From positions 39,731,385 to 39,795,384 of the forward strand of contig NC_088295.1 in the NCBI RefSeq assembly GCF_032854445.1: DNA of 64,000 nucleotides. The letters run 5' to 3'. This document shows positions 20,962 to 32,900 of the stretch, piece by piece (the first letter of the stretch is position 1; the number at the start of each line of letters is the position of its first letter). Position numbers and translations under genes: made by a program. A model generated the notes under the pieces. It did no database searches. It saw only the letters and a program-made list of their open reading frames with translations, and was not told the origin of the DNA. This DNA comes from Liolophura sinensis. Lineage: Eukaryota; Mollusca; Polyplacophora; Chitonida; Chitonidae.

Positions 20962-23900
20962 GTGAGTTTTCAACCATAACATAGATGCTTTGAGCAAACA
21001 TGGCTTCCTACATCTCAGTCGTCTAGTACTGGTAGTGTGCTACGGCAATCATAGATACCACCAGTTTTAACACCATACTGTGTTTGGTTTGTAGGCTTTA
21101 ACGCTTTTATGTATTGTTGGCAGGTATGCCAGCTTCAGCCACCCCAGCTCCAGGCTATGGGGGTCGCTCAAGAGCACTGTGACAAGATTCTGGAAAATGT
21201 CCATGTTTTGAGACAAACCTTGTCACTTTCAGGTGAGATATTTCGTGGTGTTTTTGATCACATTTCCACACTTGTATGAAATGTGACATTGTGAATGGTG
21301 CAGAAATCCCAGTTATCCAGTTCACAAAATGATGTGATGAGATTGGTTATATTGCATGTAACATAGGATATATGTAATCCACTTCAAGATCTCAGACAGC
21401 CAGGGACTAGCCGCTTAACTTGTGTTTACAAGCTTTTTTCATGTTGAGAGGAGGTGAAGGTAGTGCCCAAATAACATGGGTGTTGATACAACACTCAGCC
21501 CCACTGTGACAAAGGTGTAAGTCCAATACACAGGCTTTGTTGACATTTACGAAGGCTATGCACATTGTTATGTTGTCTTAAATACTATTTCTACTTATGA
21601 GCAAGCGTAGACAGAATATTGTGAATTTTTGTTCATTTCCTTATTCATAGTTTCAAGCTTTTTTGCCGATTGCAGGAGTAGAAATAGGACCCAGAAATCA
21701 AAAAGGCAGCAAATGAGATTTAACATTGTAGGTTGTTTTTATAGACAGTGTGCTATGATCTTTGTTCATATATTTGTTCAAAGTTCATTCATTTCTTACT
21801 CAAAAGTGATGTTTTTCATGTTTTATGGTAAAATTTTACACAAGGTCTATCTTGCATGGGTTAAATTCACTTTTTTTTCACCTCCAGTAGACATGTTACA
21901 TGTACAATGGAGTGTGCTGATGATTTTTTGGACATCTGTCGTGACTGCAAAACTATGAATGTCAAGCCACTGTAAGCTACTGTAACTTAACTTCAGTTGG
22001 TGATTTCTTGTGACATGATGTTACAGTTTTATTGCAAGTTGCAGCTTCATATATTTTTAACAGCTGAAAAATAACAAGTCAGGCTGCTTTACATCAGGGA
22101 AAGATTCCCTGCTTTCACTTTGCTTTTGCAGTCAACATTCGAAACAGGTCAATCATGAAAACATTTCACATTTCAGATTAAAGACCGATATTAAATATTA
22201 CAAAGTGATCTTAAAGAGCTGTAAATTGGCGTCACAGTATGAATGGACATGATCAGACATAATACTTCTCTATTGCAACTTGAAATCCACATATTGATTT
22301 AGAAGGAACAAGGCCTGTATCACTAACTATGAATTGACGATGCTCTTATGGGAAATAGACATGTTGGTGAGATTTTAACAACCATTATTGTTAGCGAAAA
22401 TTATATTAAATAATTTGTTCATTGTTATTTGTTATAGTTCATATTTATCTTTTTTGAACAGAACATGTAGGAACAAAATTCTGGTCTATTCAGATTCCTT
22501 TTCAGCATAGACATATAACTGAATGGCTGAAACATTGACAGTGAATATTTATATCACATTGATGACAGGTGTTTATGGAGCACCTTTGAAATTCTTATCA
22601 TATTAGCTGTTTCTGTTGTTCATGTCAATGGTGTGGGTATAGTGGTGTACTTGGCAATTATCTGTGTTCATATATTTGCAGTTACATAATGATGTAAGCT
22701 TATTCAACTTTCAACCATGATCAATTGTAATTGGAAATGGAGAAAATTCTGAAACAAGTCTAAAACAATTTGAATTTTTAAAGTTTCTGTTGATTATGTT
22801 CGTGATTTTTTTAATGATGTCACTAAGTAATAATATGCTAAACAGAGTAGTGGTACAAATTATTTGGAACCGTCATGTTTGGCCAGTTGGACGCTGAGCT
22901 CTTAAATGTCTACAAGTAATATTGTATAACCTGCAGTGCTTTCATATTCTCTCTCTGTATCTAATGTTACATGTCCACAACAAGATGGAACGTTCATATC
23001 AGTGATGTAATAGGATTTCAGTATGCTTCTACCTTCCTATTGGCCAATAGACTACACATCGAATTATACATGTAGGCTCACAATTTGTCTACCCCAAGAG
23101 AGATACAGCATTGCTTGTCTTTTTATCTTTTGAGCTGAGAAACTTTTTAACAAAAATACATAAGGAATTAAAACTTGGTGCTACCAGGCACTCCAGGCTT
23201 TCAATCGGAGAGATTTTTTTTCTTTTAAAGGTGTGATGCAAATGCACAGAATCTTGAGTTTCTCCCTTTGGAGTACTTCATAGGATGGTATAGAAGTACA
23301 GTACATGTATATCTAATTTCTTAGGGATAGCTAAATGCGAGAAATTATTTGAGCAAGTCTTTCTCTTTTTGTGTCTTACTGAAATCCATGGGCTTTTTTA
23401 TACTTTACCAACAAGGGTAGGTACGGTAAGGTATATTACACCTGTATTCCACATGCTCTTATCCCACTCAGATAAGCTTCACTATTCCTATAGCTTGTGG
23501 TCATGCTCTGAAAAAAGGTCTTCTGACGTTAAGGTGTTTTATTACTTTCTTTTTATCTTTTCAACTGAGACAAGACATTTTTAAATGTTGACATGTTAGT
23601 CAGAAATATGAAAGAGGATGCCCAAGCATCCCTTTTTGAAGCTCTTTTGTCTGACCAGGGTGTCCAGATTTCATTTTTTCCTGTGTCTTGATGTTAATAA
23701 TGCTGACAAGATCAGGTGCATTAATTTTCTATTTTACCTTCACTTGGAAGAGTGGACAGGCTGGTTAACCCTAAGCAATGGCAGTGCACAGTTCAGTAAT
23801 CATGTTTCTGATTATCTTAACAGCCTAAGATGAATTATCTCCCTTAGTAACTCTCATTGCCATCAAATATCAGGAGCAAAAAAAAAAAAAAAAAGGCTCA

Positions 23901-26900
23901 ACCAATTTTCGGTTGAGGACTTTTTAAGGTTTAAGAAAGCATTAGGTCTGGCTGTAGACAGACACATGCAATTCTGAGATTTTTGTATGCAATCTTGCAG
24001 TGAACCTGTTTGGTGAAAAACATGTGAGGAAAGTATAGTATCTGGGTATTAATGTCTTAAGTATCTTTCTTGTACATCCTCTTTATGTTCACAATATTTG
24101 TCGGGAGGATTTTTAATCATTTTCATACCTCCATCAGCATACTTTGGTAATGCTTGGATGAAATATGTCTGACATGTTAAACTGTGCTTGAGTATGGTGT
24201 AAAACGCCAGTTAGATAAATAAGAAACTGTGAAAAAGGGTTGTTGATAAAAGTTTAGATTTTGTAATGTGGGAATTCCGGGTTGGAACTCCTTTGTTGTC
24301 AATGCTGAAAACAGTCCTACTGTGTCATGTGAATGGTGAAAAATGTTAAGCAACGTTCTGTTGAAATTGATTTACTGATCACCTGTCTTACCCTTTTCCA
24401 GAGGCACAAATGACAAATGTTCTCAGTTTTCACTTTTTTTCAGATGCTCATATTATAGTGAATGTGATCGAAAAAAGTTACCTAACATTTTTGGCAAGCC
24501 ACATGATACAGAGGGACTATTTCTAGCTTCATCGATAAAAAGAGTTTGAACTCCAGTGTGCACTAGTATACATGTAATTTACACTCCCATTTGAGAGGTC
24601 AAAACTCAAATGCTTGGAGAGTCTCAGTGCTGGAAGAAGCTTACTTCATTGCAAGCAAAGATTATTTGTGAAGACAGGCTATCTGCTATCTGCCTGTCTA
24701 TGAAAATACAAGTACATATAATATATACATATAATATATATATATATATATATAATACATATATAATATGAACACATGGTACATGTATGTCCTCTCATAT
24801 TTCAGTGTGTTAAATCTGTTATTGTATGGAAGATAGTGTTAACATTTTAATTATCCTGTGATTTCATTTTCCATTACAGCATTCTGTAAATTGATACGTG
24901 TATGTGGTGGTTACATATCGATGTGTAGACCATTGAAATGTACAAACATATTGCACTTGCAAGTGAAATTACCTATCTGCTTTATTTACTTTTCTAGTTA
25001 GATTTGTACACATATTTATTCAGTCAACACATCTTGAATATATGTTGATTTATATGAATGGAAAAAATTGTGTTTAAACATACAAGGTACATGTCAGACA
25101 AGTGATAGTAATAACTTCACTTCTGACATTCCTGTTATAAAGGCCTGTTGCTTTTTATTGTCTACTGCCTTGTCAGACATGCTTATTTTGTATAGGCCGA
25201 AAATATTTAAAGGCTGCTGCTCAACTGCTTGTGAGAACAGCAAACATGAGAGGTTTTTTTCTCCACCAATGATCACTGAGTCAACTCATGCTTACACCAT
25301 ATCTATGACTTGTTGATGGGGGTTTTTTTAGCAGGAAATGTTATATTTTTTGACAATGTCATTGAAATTGCATTGCATCATATATGCAGCAGAGCAAAGA
25401 TTGAATTCTGTGTGGGAGAAGGATGTATACAACTTTTTCCTGTTCTTGGCCAAACTCATTTTTGGCCAACTTTTGTTTTTGTGCAGGTCAGAAGGTAGGG
25501 CTGTAAAGAAATTGCACTTGTTTTCTGTGCTCATTCAGTGGACAATAATGTATTTTGGTATATGTGAATAGGCATTTTCTAAAGCTACCTTGTTAATACC
25601 TGTGCAATGCTCGTCTCTGTGTTACCAAAGAGAATGGCTAATCTAAAGTTAACAGTGCGGAGGAAAACTCCAGATGAATAAATTTGACTCATTAGTTCAG
25701 AAAATCTCTGTGACTCTCCCCTCCACCCCCCACACACATTTTCTTGTCATCAAGTATATTTAATAAATTTTGATAACCCGGACAAATTCTTTTTTTTCCT
25801 CGCTGCCCTTCTATATGACTGACAGTACAGATAGCCAGAGAAATTTGGGTATTAAAAGGTCAGCTTTAGAGAGAATAGTTAGTGGGAAAGTTGGCATTTT
25901 CTAACAATTTCACAGTGGACTCATTCCCCCTTCCCTACCCCCTAGTTTTAGTGTATTTATCAGGGAAAGAATGTTGTAAATAATTAAAGAGATTGTGTTA
26001 TCAGAAGTTTTTTTTGAACTGCGTATTACTGTTGTATATGTCAAGTGTTTTATATGTGGATCAACCTGTACAACAAGAACAAATTCTTTTTTCAAGTGTT
26101 GCAAGTTTATGTATCTTACATGCCACAATTGTAATGATCTTGTGGCCTCGTGAGCCATATTTAGATATATGATATGATATAATATATGATATTTAGAAAA
26201 CCATCACAAATTATCTAGTGTTGTGGGAACTCAACAAACTGAAGGCAATGTGTATTGGTTCAGTATTATATTTTTGTGGGAACAATGTGAGGAGTCTGTT
26301 GCGTGCTATATTTTGCAGAATTTTAACATGCATGAATATGTTGTAAATAAAAGCTGCAGAAGCCATTGACTGATGGATTTATCTGGTTGCAATGCTAATC
26401 CTGTGTCCATGTAAGGGTTGTGGTTGAACAGGGTTAGCTGTTGGCTTGTGTGGTCAGTGAGATACAGGGTCATTTGGTGATCACCAGAGGACCTACTGCT
26501 GCCATGTCCACTGCTGTACATGTACTTGTATGGTTGGGTCCAACCAGCAGTAACAAAGGCAGAGACAAGCTGTCAGTGGAGGAAATCACCTCTGCCTAAC
26601 TGCCACCAGCTCAACCACCTGCAGTTTTTTGTTCTCCCCCCCATCCCTCTGGGCTGGAGGTTTCACAAGGGGGCTGTGCTGTCTTTGCATACCACTGCCC
26701 TTAACCTGCTCAGTCCTTCATGCTCTTTGTGTCTACAGCCAGGCAGATGTCCTTTAGCATGTTTCGGGGGCGTTGTAAAATTAGCTGTATCAGTTAAGAC
26801 ATATGCTGACAAGCATATCTACACAGGATTATATGGTGTTCATACAGTCCATTTCAAAATTATAACCACTCGTTAAAGTTGTCATCAGTTTATGGGCTTC

Positions 26901-29900
26901 TCAAATAAGAATATCAAACAGATCTTTCATTGACCTGTCTAGTACAGGACTGGCCCTTGAAGCCATGTGCACCACTGCTTGGTTGTGGTGATCTTGGGCA
27001 CATGTACAGTCTGCATGTAAAACCATACATTCATGGTGCAAACTGATTGTGGAGGTTTACATCACCATGTAGTCCTTGAAAAGAATAAATACTGGGTACA
27101 GTGATGTTAAGAAAACCTACTTCAGCTGCTTACTCTGCCTATTTAAATTTCATCCTAAATGTAGGCTCCCAGGTAATTTGTTTACTTTTATGTGGTTACA
27201 GGCTTATAACAAATCCATGTGAAATGTACTTACTCAGTGCAGTTTCACTTTTTTTGCAAATATTCCATATTAAATCTTCTGTATACATATATTAAGCATA
27301 CAGAGTTTATTTCCACATACCCCCCCCCCCTTTTGTGAACTGTTTCTAATGCTAATCTCTGTTGTAAGCAAATTTAATTCTCAGTGTATTAACAAGGGCG
27401 TGTAAAGGCCAAAACATTAATTCACTAGTTTGAATTTGTCATTTATCTGCTTAAGGGCATAGAAATTGAATGTAATGCTACTGAAGTAAGACAGCTCATG
27501 AATATTCAACATGCCCTTGATCTGTAATGAACACCTGTGTAACGTGTGCTCATACAATCATGAAGAGAGATTGTATTTCATGTCAATAAATTGATTCAAG
27601 CACTACCATTACTAAATAGGAAAACGGATATTTGCCAGGTACCATGAACTATCCAGATGAGATGTCAGGAAGTAGCCCCTATGGTCCTGCGGGAAATGGA
27701 ATGGCCCACCCTTCTCACCCATCCATGGGCTATCCTGCCTCTGACACCAGTCAAATGGTGAGTAAAATAATTTAAAGCAGTTTATAAATTACTTCAGTGA
27801 CAAAGACTTCGAGATTTGGATAAGTGTAGAGCACAGAGAATTCAGATCGTCCGTTATTCAAAGAATGGTCAATACAGTGTTATGTGTTTTGTGCCACATT
27901 AGGATTATAAACAAATCCAGATAAAATTCTTTCTCTGTGTGTGCCTTTTTTGATAGTATTCCAGGGAAACATTTGTGCTGTGGTTATAGCACTGTATGGC
28001 ACATCACTCTAAGTACTTTTAAGAAAATACGAAGGCTGGTTTGCCTGTTTGAAGACACCAGTGACATTTTCTCATTGGTTTGACTGGTCAATAAGGTAGC
28101 AAAGGGAGTTTATTTCCTCTAAAAGGCTCTCTGTTTTTATAGTGGTACGCAGGTGGAATCAGGGGTTTAGCCAGGGTGTTAGGTGAGGGTGTCTCACTTG
28201 AGTGACCCAGGACCAATAGGCCAGGGTCGAGGGTCCGGAGATGCAGTCTAGAGGCGTTCAGAGGTCTATAGTGGACAAAACTTAGTCAAACCACTGTTCT
28301 TCATGTTGTCATCATTTTTGTTATTTCCTCTGAAAATTTTATATGTTCATGTGACTAAGGTTATTTTATTACAGATATATGAAGTATGAAAGTTGTCTTT
28401 ACACATCATGCGAATGTCATTAAAGCCTTCTTGGCCTCTGCATCAGTGACTTGGTACATGTATTTTTTAGCATGATCACAGAGCCTGATAGTAAGATTGA
28501 TGGTTTAAATGAAAATGAATTACACTAAACAAATATGGTGACTTTAATTTGGACGTGATTTTTGGTCGCACTGGCCACTGTGAATGATACTTATGTGGAA
28601 TTTATAGAGGGGGCTGACATCAACAAAACTGAAAGTAAACCAGACCTGAAATTTCTCGTGTCCTCAGTCCACTCGCCCACTCTGACTGCATACTTTACAT
28701 TTCAGTGTGTTGTCAGCCAGAAAGTAACTTAGCCATGTGAACATTTTCGTCCAGCCTGCAGAAAACGTATTTGTTTCGGTACGCCTTTTTTTTCGTCGCT
28801 TTGGGCTGTTCCCTATGCTGACTCAGCGGTCCACTTCCAACATGTGCGATGAAGCCATCGGTGTCAATGTCAGCACCAGCGTGTGCCTGCAGTTCAACAC
28901 CAAGCTCCAAATCAGAATCCTTTTCGGTGTTTGAGTGTACACTAGCACGAGTTGAAGCTTTGTTGAAGAAAGACATTATCTTGCTAGATTTATCAGAGCC
29001 ACGTTTTGACATCTTCCAATTTCAGCACTTATGTACTTAGGCCGACTCTAAGTGGTTCGATGTTTCCTATACGTACCGCATGCGTGGATCGGGTCTTGAA
29101 TGTACTATGATGGGAAATTCCAAAAGTATTAAAACTTTCGATTTAAGATGGATTTAAGATCTATTTTAATATGCCAAAAGTTTACAGAAATAATCTTTTG
29201 TCCAGGGCAGGAGATTTAAGACAATTTCGCCGCACTTCGTACTTTAGTGAAGGGAGACAACTCTTTGTCCGGCTAATACCAGCTCTGGTTGGATAGCTAG
29301 GTCACGTGGATCGAAGGGTGGATTTTAAAACATTTCGGCTCGGTAGGCGTTCTTGAACTATGGTAGTGTTCAGCTAAGTGATTTTAAAATACAGCCAAAC
29401 AAGGAATAAGGACAGAATAACAAGGTATGGACATTTCATGTTTTACTGATTTATAGACCGTCTTAACATATACCTACATGTATTTAGCTGGAAAATAATC
29501 AGGCTCCTGTCTCAAATCCGCTCTGCCCGTCACATTATCACACGCCTGGTTTGCCCGTCGCACGGACGGGGAGACGTGTGGCTGGCTAAATCCTTTAATG
29601 GAGTCAACGTTGAGCATCAAAATTTTTTAATAGAGCTCTACATGTGTACAGTTAGTTTCGTAATTACAAATTTTTGCCTGAATGAAAGCATTGGTTTACA
29701 TTACTTTTCAGTATGATGTACATCATACTTAAGAATACTGGTAATGATTTTGCAAGATAGATTAACTCAAAAGATGAACCCATGCCCTTGTATGATAGAA
29801 ATCAGCATATTGATGTAACCGAATGCATGCAGATCCAGGCTGTTGTAAACCCATGTCCGAAGGTCCTGTTAGGTAATGACTGTGCCCGGTCCTCTTTAAA

Positions 29901-32900
29901 GCCATGCTAGATCTTTCCTTGGAGATTCTGGGTCCCTGTCAGCTTGGCTATCAAAAGAAAGAGATTATGTTGGCAGCATGTCTGTTAGAAACTGATAGAG
30001 CTTCTAGTTACTGCTAGACACAATGGAGACAATTCACTCATTAGTGAAGGATCGAAGCTGAGAAAATCAGCCTGGGAGATACTGTACCCGGATTCCTGGA
30101 GAGCATCAGTCTGGTAGAGTCTGTATGGCTTGGCAGGTCTTATTCAGCCTGTGCAATGCTGTCCCAGTAAACTCTGCTCTGATCACCTGTTCTTATGACT
30201 TGTATCAAGGATTCATCCAGAGCTTGTTCATTCAACAGGAAGCACTCCACATGCACACTAATGGTTAAGCGAAAACATGTGTGCTGTTGAGGTAGTGAAC
30301 ATTTTGAGGTATAGAGTAGTAGTATTGTATATGTATAAGGAACATCACATTTTCATTATGGTTTTTAAGTAGTTTTTGATGAACTCCTATACCGATTGCT
30401 GTACATATATGTATCCGGGCTTTCACTATCTTTCTGAGTAGACGGCTGACCTGGAAAACTAGCCAGCTACTAGACACAAAATTACAGAGGAAAATAGGAG
30501 CTGTGATCAAAGTGGGTGTCTACCTGCTCATTTTTTCACATAAAGATGGGAGGCTGCATTAAGCCAGAGGCACCTTCTAATGAACACCCTGATGTGTGCA
30601 TTAAGATATGGATCAACCATAGTATGTACATGTAGTTGCGCTTATGTTGTCCACAAAGCTTTGCCCTGTGTATACAGTGGAACAAGATATACATGTAAAA
30701 TATTGCAAAATATGTGCTAAAAATGATTGAAGGTGATTATTCTCTTTGACAATTCACTGGGGAGAATGATGTTACCAAGGCCACTCAGCTGTCCAGCTAC
30801 CCATGGATATAAAACATAGAAGTTAGTACATGTACATGGGACCTAGTTTCATAATTTGGTATATCATGTTCAGGGACCGGTTTCATGAAGCTCACTTAGC
30901 TAAGTTTACCCTTAAATACCATGATGAAAATTGATGTATGTTGTTGAGATATAAAGTGCACTTAGTTAAGGGCTACTTAGCACTAAATATGCTTCATGAA
31001 AGCAGCCCCAGGGACAACATTGTGCAGTGGAAAAACAAAAGAATTTTATTTATTTTAACTGAGCAGTGTACCCATCATACTTTTTGATTTCCTTTTTTAA
31101 TGTATATGCTGAATATGTATTTCAAAAGCATAAAGATGACCCGCTGTTTCCTGTCATGTTAGTAGTCAGTGTCATAGTGTTTGAGTGTATGGAACATTTG
31201 CTTTGGAACTCCCTGTTAACTATTCCCATTTGTAAGAAGAAAAAATAAGATTGTGACATTTTGTTTGGATATTCAATCCAAAAGAAAAAACATTTGTCGG
31301 AAGAGCTTAGTTCAGCGTAGATTGTGGCGGTATAACGTCAGTTATGTACTGAATTCAGATGTAAAGTAGAGATGGTCCCTAACCAGACAAACAGGAGTGT
31401 TGAGTAACTTTTCTCATACATATTTGCTGGCTTGTAAAGAAGTAGGATATGTCAACAGTGAAAACATGGTAACAGTTGTCTTCCCTGTTATGTTGGTGTG
31501 CTCTTTGTCAAGTTAATGGCCAGGCCATTACTCTGTGCCCCACACTTCAAATACATAATATTCATCCAGGTTTATTTTCGTAGGTGTAGGGAGGCCCTAT
31601 GCCACTGTGACACAGGCTTAACGCCTGGGTGACTTCAGGCTGCTCTCAGTGCAGCAAGTGAACAATGTTTTAAAATGGCTGTACCTGGTTTGTCTGCATT
31701 GTGTACATATACTACATGTGTAAACTACATGCCGTGAGTTCATCAGATCGTTTGAAGTTGTTTTTATTATGAAGATGTTTGGCAGGGACCCATTAATTTA
31801 AATTAAACACTAATTTTTTCATAATATAGCATTAGCCCACCCTCTTTCGGATGTGGGATTAATGCTAATGGCTTTAGGTGGTAAATGCTTGCACTTTGAG
31901 TATGTATATTATGCAGCATTTGTAACACATTATCCTGGATTATTATCACTATTTTTTGTTTCCCTGATGAACACGAAGAACTCTGCTTGTTGATAGTAAG
32001 TTAACCCTTGTGATTATGTAGTGAGATGCCATTACTTATTACAAGATGCCAGAGAGCTATGCGGGAAACGTACTCATAGACATGTACTTGTACATCCTGG
32101 TTCTCCTGACTTGTATGTTTGTACATGTAGATGCAATACGTTCACCTGTTATGTTCTCCCTATTTTGAGGGACCCTGCAGATAAGGTGTGGTGTCATGTC
32201 TAGAGCTGTGTACATGGAAATGCCTTCTGTATCCGCATTACTGAGTGAGACTACCCTGCACTCAAACTGCTGCTCTCTCCACATCTACACTTACATGTGG
32301 ATTCATGGGTTTGACATTTCTTAATGAGTCACTCTTGTACTCGTGATGGTGTTTCTTGAAATCTGTTGCGTGTAGTCCAGTGGTAAATTTAATTCCCCCT
32401 TGTGAAGCAGACAGGCTAAGCTTTGATTGTGTTGCACATGTGCGCATAGGCCAAGACTCTTGTCAGGCAGGAGCCACATCAGTGATGTATCACTCTGTGT
32501 TTCACAGATGCCCAGTGGTAGGTTCATTGCCTTCACTCTGTTCAGACAATGTTTGTTACATATAATGTACATATGATGATATATATGTATTCTTTCTTAA
32601 GACAGTATATGTATTACATTGTCTTCCTTTTGGCCTGGAAAAATTGATCAACCTAAAATCATGAGTGTAATATCAGTGCAGTGACTTGTTTCTTAAGTCG
32701 GAGCTCCTATGTGTGTTTTGAGTCATCATTTGAGAGTCGTGTCTTCGTAATGTCTGCCCCAAGTCAGAGATAGTCACATGTAATGATGTATTTCTGGCTC
32801 CATACCCTTTATATTGATACAAAATCTGTTTGGGATAAACTGAAGGTACACTATTTAAGAATGCTTCTCTTCATTTATTTTAATAAGCCCTATGGATTTT

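Larger units (their letters stand above)
21233..27638 (+). other. Intron 2 of the SAM-TCF20/RAI1-like gene
   Basis: About 6.4 kb, T-rich on the coding strand. It contains a SINE family 1 tail remnant (24184-24222), the second foldback element (24266-24565) and AT-rich simple sequence near 24715-24770. I see no other exon with good splice sites and coding character. Confidence 0.6.
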
